Assembly: GCF_001988955.1 (NCBI RefSeq)
Contig: NZ_CP014263.1
Span: 1 to 64,000 of the forward strand
Reading direction: 5' to 3'
Origin: Spirosoma montaniterrae
Lineage (GTDB): Bacteria; Bacteroidota; Bacteroidia; Cytophagales; Spirosomataceae
Length of the DNA: 64,000 nt
The position numbers and the translations under genes were made by a program. The notes beneath the pieces were generated by a model. That model made no database searches. It had not been told where the DNA came from and worked only from the letters and a program-made list of their open reading frames with translations. Positions 25,939-35,300 of this stretch are shown one piece after another. Within the stretch, counting starts at the first letter, position 1. Every line of letters begins with the position of its first letter.

Positions 25939-26814
25939 ATGCTGAAAGCCCTTCTCTCCCTCACCCGCCCTGCCAACCTCGTTACGGCCATTGCCGACGT
26001 GCTGGCGGGGATGGCTATTGCGGGCTATTTTCTGGTTCCAAATCCGCCCCCTGCACCAGTGGGGTGGTTGTGTTTGGCTACGGTTGGCCTGTATGGCGGG
26101 GGCGTGGTCTTCAATGACGTATTCGATGCCGAGTTAGACGCCATTGAGCGACCCGAACGCGCCATTCCGAGCGGGTTAGTAAGCAAACAGGCGGCTTCGT
26201 TGCTGGGTGCTGGATTGTATGTGATGGGAGTTTTTGCATCGTTTCTGGTTAATTCAACGGCGGGTTGGCTGGCAATGGCAATCGTGCTGCTATCGCTTAT
26301 CTACGACCGTTTTGGTAAGCATCATAACTGGTTTGGGCCGCTAAACATGGGCCTGTGCCGGGGCCTGAATCTGCTGCTGGGCGTAAGCATCCTGCCCGAA
26401 CAGGTGGGGCCGTGGGCGTGGGTAGGATTGGTGCCAGTGGCCTACATCGGAGCCATCACGATGATTAGCCGGGGTGAAGTACACGGCGGTCGGGCTGGAA
26501 CGTTGCGGTTGGCGGGTTTGCTCTACGCGCTTGTCATCGGCTGTGTAGCGGCTCTGGCGCAACGGCGTGGGCAACTCGGTACAGCACTGCCGTTTCTGAT
26601 ACTGTTTGGGTATTACATTTTTCCACCCCTCTGGCGGGCCGTTCGCGACCCCATCGGGCGTAACATTGGCCTGGCTGTAAAAGCGGGCGTTTTATCGCTC
26701 ATCGTCATGAACGCGGCCTGGGTAGCGGCTTTCGCATCGTTTCCGCTGGCAATGCTGGTGTTTTGCCTGCTGCCCCTCTCGCGACTACTGGCAAAGGCGT
26801 TTGCGGTAACGTGA
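25939..26814 (+). CDS. eboC: UbiA-like prenyltransferase (EboC-like)
   Basis: A 291-residue integral membrane prenyltransferase with about eight segments. The first aspartate-rich motif is in VFNDVFDAELDAIERPERAI and the second in YDRFGKHHNWFGPLNMGLCR, as in the UbiA family. It matches EboC, the prenyltransferase of the ebo cluster. The ATG at 25939 is chosen because the frame before it is the inverted repeat. The neighbours eboD, eboE and eboF, usual in complete clusters, are absent here. Confidence 0.87.
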   Translation: MLKALLSLTRPANLVTAIADVLAGMAIAGYFLVPNPPPAPVGWLCLATVGLYGGGVVFNDVFDAELDAIERPERAIPSGLVSKQAASLLGAGLYVMGVFASFLVNSTAGWLAMAIVLLSLIYDRFGKHHNWFGPLNMGLCRGLNLLLGVSILPEQVGPWAWVGLVPVAYIGAITMISRGEVHGGRAGTLRLAGLLYALVIGCVAALAQRRGQLGTALPFLILFGYYIFPPLWRAVRDPIGRNIGLAVKAGVLSLIVMNAAWVAAFASFPLAMLVFCLLPLSRLLAKAFAVT

Positions 26815-26815
26815 C

Positions 26816-26898
26816 TTACAGTTCACAGTGAACAACCAACAGCCAACAGTGATGCACTGCGTAACTGTTGGCTGTTGGCTGTTCACTGTGAACTGTAA
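26816..26898. terminator. Convergent hairpin between eboC and the bacilliredoxin gene
   Basis: Arms 26816-26850 and 26864-26898 match in 34 of 35 bases with a 13-base loop. Its words (TTCACAGTGAAC, CAACAGCCAACAG) differ from other repeats here. It fills the gap between two convergent stop codons and probably terminates both genes. Confidence 0.85.
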
Positions 26899-26899
26899 A

Positions 26900-27331
26900 T
26901 CAGGCGTTCTGCGGAGTGGAGAACTCTTCAAGAGCCATTTCGAGGTGCTGGGCAATCATCTGCGCCGACCGACCTTCAATGTGGTGCCGCTCGATGAAGT
27001 GAACCAGTTCGCCATCTTTGAAAATACCAATGGCGGGCGACGACGGCGGATAGGGGAGCAGGTACTCGCGCATCCGGGCCGTAGCATCGATATCGCCACC
27101 GGCAAAAACGGTATACAGTTGGTCGGGCTTAACGGCACTGGCTGCCAGAGCCGCTTTCACGCCCGGACGGGCCGCGCCAGCCGCGCAGCCACATACCGAG
27201 TTTACAACAACCAACGCAACACCTTTCTGGTCAGCCATGGCCGCGTCAACGTCGGCGGGCGTGGTCAGTTCTGTGAACCCAACGCTGGTCAGGTCTTCCC
27301 GAAACGGGACAAGCAAATGAGGAGGATACAT
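26900..27331 (-). CDS. BrxA/BrxB family bacilliredoxin
   Basis: A 143-residue thioredoxin-fold protein of the bacilliredoxin (DUF1094) family. The active site is CGC in VVVNSVCGCAAGAARPG near residue 45, the family hallmark. In Firmicutes such proteins remove bacillithiol from oxidised proteins; the thiol used here is not known. It follows sufT by 42 bases on the same strand, so it may belong to the iron-sulfur operon. The start at 27331 (MYPPHLLVPFRE) matches the family; an upstream frame start is repeat-like. Confidence 0.9.
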   Translation of the reverse strand: MYPPHLLVPFREDLTSVGFTELTTPADVDAAMADQKGVALVVVNSVCGCAAGAARPGVKAALAASAVKPDQLYTVFAGGDIDATARMREYLLPYPPSSPAIGIFKDGELVHFIERHHIEGRSAQMIAQHLEMALEEFSTPQNA

Positions 27332-27373
27332 ATTTAGTTTACAGTTTGCAGTTTTCAATCAACAGTTGGCGGG

Positions 27374-27697
27374 CTACATGAAGCCCAATTCGAGTTTGGC
27401 TACTTCCGACATCAACTCGGTAGAGTAGGGCGGGTCGAAGGTCAGTTCAACGCTTACGTCGTTGACGCCCGGTACGGCCCGTACTTTTGCTTCGATTTCG
27501 CCTGGTATCTCACCCGCCGACGGGCACGAGGGCGAGGTCAGCGTCATCAGAATATAAACGTTGTTGACCGGAAAAATCTTAATATCGTAGATCAGGCCCA
27601 GTTCGTAGACGTCCACCGGAATTTCGGGGTCATATACGCCTTTCAGGGCCAGGATGATCTGTTCTTTCAATTCTGTTTCGTCGTTCATTGTCGTCAT
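27374..27697 (-). CDS. sufT: SufT-like DUF59 iron-sulfur assembly protein
   Basis: A 107-residue MIP18/DUF59 protein that helps mature iron-sulfur proteins. The block YDPEIPVDVYELGLIYDI (residues 22-39), the cysteine motif SPSCPSAGEIP and the end FDPPYSTELMSEVAKLELGF are diagnostic. Its ATG overlaps the sufE stop by four bases (ATGA). A second ATG three codons later could also be used. Confidence 0.92.
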   Translation of the reverse strand: MTTMNDETELKEQIILALKGVYDPEIPVDVYELGLIYDIKIFPVNNVYILMTLTSPSCPSAGEIPGEIEAKVRAVPGVNDVSVELTFDPPYSTELMSEVAKLELGFM

Positions 27698-28122
27698 GGC
27701 TTAACGGCTGCGTAGGCGCGGGCGGTATTTTTCATGCGTTCGATCATAGAGGCCAAACCACCGGCCCGCAGCGACGTAACTAAGTTACGCATCCCCACTT
27801 TATCAATGAAATAAAGATCGGCACTGGCAATGTCTTCGGGCTTTTCACCCGACAGTACCCGAATCAGCAGACTAACTAACCCTTTCGAGATTTGGGCGGT
27901 CGGTTCACTATCGCCCATGAAAAACAGCCGCTCACCTTTTAGTTCCGAATCAACCCAGACTTTCGATTGGCAGCCCATAATCCGGTTCTCGTCGGTTTTG
28001 GCCGATTCGGGCATCGGGGGCAGTTTTTTGCCGAGGTCGATAATGTACTGCGTCTTGTCCAACTGATCGTCGAACAAGTCGAACTCGTCGATAATTTCGT
28101 CTTGTTTCTGGTTAATGGTCAT
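27694..28122 (-). CDS. sufE: SufE family sulfur acceptor
   Basis: A 142-residue SufE protein that accepts sulfur from the cysteine desulfurase SufS and passes it to the scaffold. The active cysteine lies in ENRIMGCQSKVWVD near residue 50. The start is the ATG at 28122, four bases after the toxin gene stop; a TTG further upstream would overlap the toxin gene. It is separated from sufS by a toxin-antitoxin pair, an unusual order. Confidence 0.92.
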   Translation of the reverse strand: MTINQKQDEIIDEFDLFDDQLDKTQYIIDLGKKLPPMPESAKTDENRIMGCQSKVWVDSELKGERLFFMGDSEPTAQISKGLVSLLIRVLSGEKPEDIASADLYFIDKVGMRNLVTSLRAGGLASMIERMKNTARAYAAVKP

Positions 28123-28126
28123 GAAG

Positions 28127-28408
28127 TTACAGTTTGCCAAGTGGCATCCCCATTGGTACTAATGCAAGAATGAGCGGAATATCTGTCTGTGCGCTATATA
28201 CCAGTCTATATCTGCCTACGAACACTTCCCGAATGAATGAGACATTATAATCAGGAACCATCCGACCCATGCCAGGGAATTGTTCAATAAGTCCAAGTTT
28301 CTTTTCTAACTGCTCCATCCAATCATCGGCGGCTGACATTGACAAGTCCAGTAGGTAAGAATAAGTCCTCCGTACATCTTCGCGAGCTGAGTCTTTCCAA
28401 TCAACCAT
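28127..28408 (-). CDS. RelE/ParE family toxin
   Basis: A 93-residue toxin of the RelE/ParE superfamily. The pattern VDWKDSAREDVRRTYSYL at the N-terminus, IEQFPGMGRMVPD in the middle and REVFVGRYRLVYSAQ near the end match ParE-type proteins; such toxins cut mRNA or poison gyrase, and which is not clear. It overlaps its antitoxin gene by eight bases and lies four bases before sufE, so it is inserted in the suf operon. Confidence 0.87.
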   Translation of the reverse strand: MVDWKDSAREDVRRTYSYLLDLSMSAADDWMEQLEKKLGLIEQFPGMGRMVPDYNVSFIREVFVGRYRLVYSAQTDIPLILALVPMGMPLGKL

Positions 28409-28622
28409 TCTGCTTTGCCGACTCAGCTAGTTTCTGTTGTTTCAATTCGTTTAGCTCCTGCATTACTTGGGCATGCGAAACATGCTTGGTTTCAAGCAGG
28501 CGCTGCTGAATGAATTTGATGAATAGAATGCGCTCAATCAACTCTTCCGAAGATACTTTATCAGGTAGTTGGCTGAGGCTATCAATAACCTGATTTTTAT
28601 CCAACAACAGTTCCTCGTCCAT
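28401..28622 (-). CDS. Antitoxin partner of the RelE/ParE toxin
   Basis: A 73-residue, strongly helical and charged protein encoded directly upstream of the toxin and overlapping it by eight bases, the classical order of antitoxin then toxin. It has no clear DNA-binding domain. The family cannot be named with certainty; the role is inferred from position, size and helical character. It begins 22 bases after the sufS stop. Confidence 0.75.
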   Translation of the reverse strand: MDEELLLDKNQVIDSLSQLPDKVSSEELIERILFIKFIQQRLLETKHVSHAQVMQELNELKQQKLAESAKQNG

Positions 28623-28644
28623 GTTTGTTAAGGTTTAGAACGTC

Positions 28645-29883
28645 TTACAACATCATTTTCTGCACCCGGCGCAGACCCGCAATGAGCCGGTCAACTTCGT
28701 CTTTGGTGTTATAAACCGCAAAGGAGGCCCGCGTGGTTCCGGCAATGCCGAAGCGTTGCATGAGCGGCTGGGTGCAGTGGTGGCCTGTTCTTACCGCGAT
28801 ACCCTGCTGATCGAGAATCACGCCCGTATCCTGGTGGTGAATGCCATCCATAACCCACGACACGACGCCAATTTTATGTTTGGCCTGCCCAATAATCCGC
28901 AGCCCGTCGAGTTCCTGTAACTGCTCGGTGGCGTAGTGCAGGAGGTCGGCTTCGTGGGCGGCAATGTTCTCTTTACCCAGCCCGTCCATGTATTCGAGCG
29001 CGGTTTTTACGGCTACTACGTCGGCGATGTTGGGCGTTCCGGCTTCAAACTTATACGGTGGGTCGTTATAGGTCGTTTTCTCGAACGTAACTTCCTTTAT
29101 CATCTCGCCCCCGCCCCGGTAAGGTGGCATGGCATCGAGCAGGGCGCGTTTGCCGTAGAGGACGCCCATACCGGTGGGTCCGTAAAGTTTGTGTGCCGAA
29201 AATACGTAGAAATCAGCGTCTAACGCCTGCACGTCGAGGTCGAGGTGCGAACTGGCCTGCGCCCCGTCAATGAGCACAACGGCCCCAACGGCGTGGGCTT
29301 TTTCGATAATCGTTTCGACCGGGTTGATGGTGCCGAGCGAGTTGGACACATGCACGACCGACACGAGTTTGGTACGTTCCGACAGCAGCTTTTCGTATTC
29401 ATCAAGCATCAACTCGCCGTTGTCATCCACCGGAATTACCCGCAGCACACAGCCGCGTTCTTCGCAAAGCATTTGCCAGGGCACAATATTGGAGTGGTGT
29501 TCCATCCCCGAAATAACAATCTCGTCGCCCGCATTCAGGAATTTGCGTCCGTAGGTCTGGGCCACGAGGTTGATGCCGTCGGTGGTGCCATACGTGAAGA
29601 TGATTTCTTCCCAGTGCTTCGCGTTCAGAAACTGCTGAACGGCCCGGCGCGACGCTTCAAAAGCCGCCGTAGCCTGCTCGGCGAGGTGGTGAATGCCCCG
29701 GTGAATGTTGGCGTTATAGCCTTCGTAATAACGCGTGAGGGCATCGATGACGGGCAGCGGCTTCTGGTTGGTGGCCGCATTATCGAAATACACTAACGGA
29801 CGCCCATTTACCTGCTGATGGAGAATGGGGAAATCCTGTCGGATTTTAGCTATATCAAGAATTGTTTCGGGAGCCGCTTGCAT
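28645..29883 (-). CDS. sufS: SufS family cysteine desulfurase
   Basis: A 412-residue PLP-dependent enzyme that takes sulfur from cysteine for iron-sulfur cluster assembly. The PLP lysine lies in VFSAHKLYGPTGMGVLYG near residue 235, an upstream histidine in the block EHHSNIVPWQ, and the active cysteine in AVRTGHHCTQPLMQRFG near 370, in the short loop form of SufS that needs SufE. Length is normal. A hairpin separates it from sufD. Confidence 0.95.
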   Translation of the reverse strand: MQAAPETILDIAKIRQDFPILHQQVNGRPLVYFDNAATNQKPLPVIDALTRYYEGYNANIHRGIHHLAEQATAAFEASRRAVQQFLNAKHWEEIIFTYGTTDGINLVAQTYGRKFLNAGDEIVISGMEHHSNIVPWQMLCEERGCVLRVIPVDDNGELMLDEYEKLLSERTKLVSVVHVSNSLGTINPVETIIEKAHAVGAVVLIDGAQASSHLDLDVQALDADFYVFSAHKLYGPTGMGVLYGKRALLDAMPPYRGGGEMIKEVTFEKTTYNDPPYKFEAGTPNIADVVAVKTALEYMDGLGKENIAAHEADLLHYATEQLQELDGLRIIGQAKHKIGVVSWVMDGIHHQDTGVILDQQGIAVRTGHHCTQPLMQRFGIAGTTRASFAVYNTKDEVDRLIAGLRRVQKMML

Positions 29884-29943
29884 GGAATTCAGGATGAATT
29901 GTCTTCAGGATAACAAAGCGGGTGGGGGAAAGGTGCGGGTAAT

Positions 29944-30002
29944 GAATAATGCACAATGAACAATGCTGGTTAGTAGCAACCATTATTCATTGTGCATTAT
30001 TC
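29944..30002. repeat. Hairpin between sufD and sufS
   Basis: A perfect 17-base inverted pair (GAATAATGCACAATGAA at 29944-29960 and its complement at 29986-30002) is extended by near matches toward the loop. It lies inside the suf operon between same-strand genes, so it may lower read-through into sufS and the genes after it. Confidence 0.75.
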
Positions 30003-30018
30003 GTGGTTTATGCTATAC

Positions 30019-31338
30019 TTACTTCCCCAGCTTCTCTACCACAACGCCGTTCAGAAACTCGCGGATGGGCTGGATTTTTATCTGGCTCAACACGTCCTGG
30101 GCGAAGGCATAGAGCAACAGCGTCCGGGCTTCGTCTTTCGGAATGCCGCGCGACCGCATGTAAAACAGGGCTTCGTCGTTGAGTTGCCCGGTGGTGGTGC
30201 CGTGCGAACACTTTACGTCGTCGGCGAAGATTTCCAACTGCGGTTTGGTGTTCATGCTCGCGCCCGGCGACAGCACCACGTTTTTGCACGACTGGTAAGC
30301 ATTGGTTTTCTGCGCGTCGGGCCGGACGTAGATTTTGCCGTTGAAAACGCCCGTGCCGTTGTCGTCTAAGATGCCTTTGTAAAGTTCGCTGCTATACGAA
30401 TTGGGCATAGCGTGGTCTACCAGCGTATGGTTATCGACGTGCTGCCGACCGTTGGGCATATACAGCCCGTACATGAATGCTTCGGCATGTTGACCATTCA
30501 GCACAATGTTCAGGTTATTACGCACAAAGTGGCCGTTGAGCGTAACAGTGGCCGAGTAAAAATGGCTGTTGTCGGCCTGACTCACCTGTGTGGTGCCGAT
30601 GTGATACGCCTGCTCACTTTCGTTCTGTACCTTGTAGTACTGCATCCGCGCATCGCGGTTGAGCACAATTTCGGTCACTACATTGACGAAACTGGCACGG
30701 TCGCCCATTGTCCTGAACGACTCGGCCATTGTGACTTCGGCGTTGCGGCCTACAATCACGAGGTTGCGGGGCTGCGACGTTATGTTGTTTTGGCGGCAGT
30801 CGCTGACAAAGCGCAGAATAACAGGTTGCTCAACAACGGTGTTATCAGGAATGCGAAGCACTGCTCCATCGTTGGCTAAGGCTGTATTCAGTGCCGTAAA
30901 TGCATTGTCCTGGTAATCAGCGTAGCGGGCAAAGTGCGATCCGATAAAGTCGGGGTCGGCTTTAAGGGCTTCGGCAAATGTCGTTATGGATAGCTGACTG
31001 GCCGGACTAACAATCCGCGACAGTTCGGGATGATAGCGACCATTTACGAAGTAGAGCACATTGCCTTCCAGATTTGGAATTGCCAATGGAGCCAGATCGG
31101 CTTCAGTTACGGTCGTGTTTTCATCCAGTTCAAACGCCTGTTTGAACAGACCACTAACATTTGAATACTTCCATTCTTCGTGCCGGATGGTAGGGAAACC
31201 CAGCAGATCGAACTGCTTCAGCGCGGCCCGGCGCACCTGATGCAGGGGCATTTTGGCCTCGCCATTCATGCGTTCTTCGTTCGCGTGAAAAGCCGCCAGC
31301 AGTTGATCTTTAAATTGATTGTATGATGAGAAAGACAT
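30019..31338 (-). CDS. sufD: SufD scaffold component
   Basis: A 439-residue SufD protein, one of the SufBCD iron-sulfur scaffold subunits. The blocks EEWKYSNVSGLFK (near 55), IFADDVKCSHGTTTGQLNDE (about 369-388) and FYMRSRGIPKDEARTLLLYAF are diagnostic. The histidine in CSHGTTTG is the conserved SufD/SufB residue near the cluster site. It lies 21 bases after sufC. Confidence 0.95.
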   Translation of the reverse strand: MSFSSYNQFKDQLLAAFHANEERMNGEAKMPLHQVRRAALKQFDLLGFPTIRHEEWKYSNVSGLFKQAFELDENTTVTEADLAPLAIPNLEGNVLYFVNGRYHPELSRIVSPASQLSITTFAEALKADPDFIGSHFARYADYQDNAFTALNTALANDGAVLRIPDNTVVEQPVILRFVSDCRQNNITSQPRNLVIVGRNAEVTMAESFRTMGDRASFVNVVTEIVLNRDARMQYYKVQNESEQAYHIGTTQVSQADNSHFYSATVTLNGHFVRNNLNIVLNGQHAEAFMYGLYMPNGRQHVDNHTLVDHAMPNSYSSELYKGILDDNGTGVFNGKIYVRPDAQKTNAYQSCKNVVLSPGASMNTKPQLEIFADDVKCSHGTTTGQLNDEALFYMRSRGIPKDEARTLLLYAFAQDVLSQIKIQPIREFLNGVVVEKLGK

Positions 31339-31359
31339 TTCTTTTCATTTTTCACTATG

Positions 31360-32112
31360 TTATACGACTTGCTCGGCTTTGATCCAGTCGTAGCCTTTTT
31401 CTTCCAGTTCGAAAGCCAGTTCTTTAGGACCCGATTTCACAATGCGGCCCTGATACAACACGTGAACGTAATCGGGAACAATGTAATCGAGCAGCCGCTG
31501 GTAGTGTGTAACTACGATAGTCGACCGTTCGGGAGAGCGAAGTTTGTTAACGCCCTCAGCCACAATGCGCAGCGCGTCGATATCTAAGCCCGAATCAGTT
31601 TCATCGAGAATCGCCAGTTTCGGTTCGAGCATGGCCATCTGGAAAATCTCGTTCCGTTTTTTCTCACCACCTGAAAACCCTTCGTTCAGCGACCGGCTCA
31701 GCAACGACTGGTCGATGTTGACGAGTTTCATTTTCTCTTTCATTAATTTCAGGAACTGCACGGCGTCGAGCGGTTCCTGCCCGCGATGCTTGCGGATTTC
31801 GTTCATGGCCGTTTTGAGGAAGTTGGTCGTGCTGACGCCCGGAATTTCGACCGGGTATTGAAACGCCAGAAATATGCCTTCGGCGGCCCGCTCTTCAGGA
31901 GCCATCTCAAGCAAATCCTGGCCCTGATACGTCACGCTGCCGTTCGTTACTTCATATTGTTCGCGGCCTGCCAGTACCGATGCCAACGTGCTTTTGCCCG
32001 CTCCGTTCGGCCCCATAATCGCATGAATCTCGCCGGAGTTGATCTCCAGATTCAGGCCCTTAAGTATTTCTTTGTCGCCAATAGAGGCATGCAAATTACT
32101 GATGGATAACAT
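31360..32112 (-). CDS. sufC: SufC ATPase
   Basis: A 250-residue ABC-type ATPase of the SufBCD complex. Walker A GPNGAGKSTLASVLAG, the signature NEGFSGGEKKRNEI and Walker B LAILDETDSGLD are typical, including the DETDSGLD variation peculiar to SufC. The start is the ATG at 32112 (MLSISNLHASIGD). A TAnnTTTG element stands 38 bases upstream, so this is the first gene of the operon and sufB is not in front of it. Confidence 0.95.
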   Translation of the reverse strand: MLSISNLHASIGDKEILKGLNLEINSGEIHAIMGPNGAGKSTLASVLAGREQYEVTNGSVTYQGQDLLEMAPEERAAEGIFLAFQYPVEIPGVSTTNFLKTAMNEIRKHRGQEPLDAVQFLKLMKEKMKLVNIDQSLLSRSLNEGFSGGEKKRNEIFQMAMLEPKLAILDETDSGLDIDALRIVAEGVNKLRSPERSTIVVTHYQRLLDYIVPDYVHVLYQGRIVKSGPKELAFELEEKGYDWIKAEQVV

Positions 32113-32149
32113 GTAGGTTAGATGATATGTCGACTCGAAAATCAAGCCG

Positions 32150-32157
32150 CAAAGTTA
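32150..32157 (-). promoter_or_regulatory. -7 promoter element of the suf operon
   Basis: CAAAGTTA is TAACTTTG on the minus strand and matches TAnnTTTG. It lies 38 bases ahead of the sufC ATG. No clear TTTG at the -33 distance was seen. Confidence 0.6.
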
Positions 32158-32300
32158 ACCGATTCGTCGGTACGTATTCGGTACTGTAACAAAATCAGGC
32201 GATTAAAAGTTGAGCATCACATTGCTTATTCGAGAAGGGGCTTTTTGTAGAGGCAGAATCGGTCATAAAAAACCTGCTTAACATGGGGTTGGTAAATCAA

Positions 32301-32347
32301 AACGGGGCTGAAAGTCTGGCAATGTGTAGCAGACTTTCAGCCCCGTT
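32301..32347 (-). terminator. Terminator of the adhesin gene at 32364
   Basis: Two 18-base perfect arms (32301-32318 and 32330-32347) enclose an 11-base loop, and the minus strand then continues with a T-rich run. It lies 17 bases after the stop of the 1355-residue adhesin and separates it from the suf promoter. Confidence 0.85.
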
Positions 32348-32363
32348 CAATGACGTACTAATT

Positions 32364-35300
32364 TTACTGTCCTCCCGACGGTTCTGAGGGAAGTTGTAAC
32401 GGTGCGCTCCCTCCGCCACCTCCCGGCTGACTGCGTCGTACCTGCTCGATTACGAACGGCACACACTTGGCCGGTGGGCAACCACAGACATTCTGCGGCA
32501 CCGTTACGGCTACGTCTATAAAGCAGTCGCCCGAGAAAATCCGTACTGTGTACACGTCTCCTGCCGAACTGGTCGGGTTTGTCAACCCTGTTGCCAGCAC
32601 GCTACCCGTCGTAGCAGGCAGGTTCTGATTGGTGTCAAACAACGGTGCCGAGGCCGTATACGAATCCCCTTTCGCCACGTTATAGGTCAGCCCGCTCAGG
32701 GCCGTACCGCTCAGAATAAGCTGGGCATCGGCATTGGCTACAGTGGCCGTCTGGCTATTGCAGGTAGCGGCTACTGCTGTCAGCGAAGGAGCTACAGGCG
32801 CGGGAATCTCATTGATAATGACGGGGCAGCAGGAGCCATCGGGACAACTCGAAACGTCGTCCCGGAATGCCTGTACCTGATATTCGCCGGGCAATGTAGC
32901 TACGAAGGTATTGGCCGAACCACTCTGCACGGTGGTGCTGGTTGCTGAGCCGGGGGCGGTGTAAATCCAGTCGTAGCTGTCATAACCAGCCACTGTACTC
33001 AGGCTAAACGCATAATCGCTGCCCTGACAGGCCGTAAACGGTACAGATACGCAGACCGTAGCCGTAGACGAGCAGTCGGGACCACTGGTTACGCTTACTG
33101 TAAAGGTGTGTACGCCTGAGGGTAGGGCCGACGTATCCGTAATTTCAGCATTGGGCGTTTCAAGGGTAACACCATCAGGCGCGCTCCAGACATACGTGTA
33201 TGAACCAGTGGGCGACACGCTCGCAGTAAGCGTAGCCGAATTACCAATCGCTACTGTGCCGCTGCTGGCACTGGCTGTTACCGAGAGGTCACAGACCGGA
33301 GCTGCTGAAACGCTGATGCTCAGCGGAAGCTCCACCGAACAACCGTTGGCATCGGTAGCCGTGACGGTAAAGCTGCTCAGACCTGAACCCGTCGGCGTAC
33401 CGCTTATCACATCGCCGACCAACCCAAGTCCTGGGGGTGGAGTACCCGCCGTGACTGAGTAGGCGTAAGGAGCCGTACCGCCCGATGCAGTCAGCGTCTG
33501 GCTGTAGAGGGTACCTTCCTGGGCAGTGGGCAGGCTGGTAGGAAGTAGCGAAAGCAGCGGACATGTTGCCGTGATGCTCAGGGGCTGCTCGTCGAAACAG
33601 CCGTTGGCATCCGTCACGCTAAGGGTGAAGTTGGTGGTAGCTGCTGCGGTGGGTGTTCCCGAAAGAATTCCCGTGCTGGCATCGAGGGTCAAGCCTGTCG
33701 GGAGTGTGCCGCTGGCAACCACGTAGGTCAGCGAACCTACCCCGCCCGTGCTGGCCAGGCTCTGGCTGTAGGGCTGGCCCAGGGTGCCGCTTGTTAGTGA
33801 GGTAGTGGTGATTGACAGGGAGCAGATTACCGAAAGGCTGGTTGTTGCGGTGGCGGTGCAGCCAACACCATTGCTAACCAGCACCGTGTAGGCATAAACG
33901 CCTTCAGTAGTGGGAGCCGTTATGGTGCGGCTGGCAACCGTTGTTGCAGTCGGCGAGCTGATGCCCGGTCCGCTCCAAGTGTAGTTGGTAGTGCCTGCCG
34001 TCACGCCCGAGGCCGATGCGTTGAGCGTAACAACGGCACCGGGAGCTACGCTGTTGGGTGTGGCAGTAGCTACCACGCTGGTAGGCGTTACGCAGGGAAC
34101 GAAAGCGGCATCGTAGACAAAGGTGTTTTGCCCGGCACCGCCCAGCGTAAACGAAACAATGCCTGCCGGATTGGGCTTGGAGTCGACGCGCCCGTTGGGG
34201 TCCTGATTGGGTTTGGTGCTCAGGCTGAGTGCCCCTGCCGAAGCACTGGTTGGGAAACAGATTGAGTAACTGTTTCCGGCACTTAACCCTGTCAGGCTGT
34301 AGACGAAACCGGTAGCGTTGGTGCCGCTGGCGTTCGAGAAGTAGTATTCGCCATTGCTGCCGGTTACTACGGTTGTATTGGCCGGTACGCCCGAACCTTT
34401 TAGCTGCACCGTAATGCCCGCCAGAGCAAGCTCTCCGGCGTCCTGAATGCCGTTGTCGTTATCGTCGCGCCAAACGCGGTTGCCAATCTGGACAGGGGCC
34501 ACTCCGCACCGCAGTTCCAGATCACCCAAACCCGCCGACTTACCCGTTGCATTGACGTTAGGCGTTCCATCACCATACACCTGAAAACGGCTGGCATTGT
34601 AGTTGGCGTCCTGATTAGAGCCAAACGCCGTGCCTCCCGCCGAACCCGTGCGGTTGTTGAAGCGAGATACGCCCCCCGACCATAAATCGACGGGGTCAAT
34701 TACGGTAGCCATTACCTGCCCGCTGCCGGGGAAGAACGTTAGCCCGCCGATAGCGGTTTCTTCGTGCGGAACAAAACCGGCTTCGTAGCGGTCGTCCCAG
34801 TAGTATTCGCCCCCGCCGTTGCCTTCGTTACGACCCGCACCGAGTGTTGCTATGCCACCTGCCGATGCGTTGCTCTCCACAACAAACGTACCGCTGTTGT
34901 TGTGTACGCGCATCAAATCGCCCCCGCTAATGCCCGTCCAGCCATTGCTGCCAGAAGCAGACGTAGGCGAGGCTGTTGTGGTTGTGCCGGGGCCTGTGAC
35001 GTAGGTAAACGACGTAGGACCGTTATTGTAGGTGCCCAATTGATAAGCAGTACGGTCGCCAAAAGCCAGTATCATCGAGCCGTCTACATCGAACTCAATG
35101 TCGGTTAACATAGGCTGTGGATAACTCGCAATACGAGAGTTGTTAAAAGTTGACGACTGAAAAAAGAGATTGAAATTATTGGTCCAGGGCCTCCAGAAGC
35201 GGCTGCTGGCCGAGGCTGGGTTTGTAGACGTGTACTCATTACTGGCAAATCCGCGCTGAAAGCCCAAAGTGGTGGAAAATACCTGCGTAGCAACTCCGTT

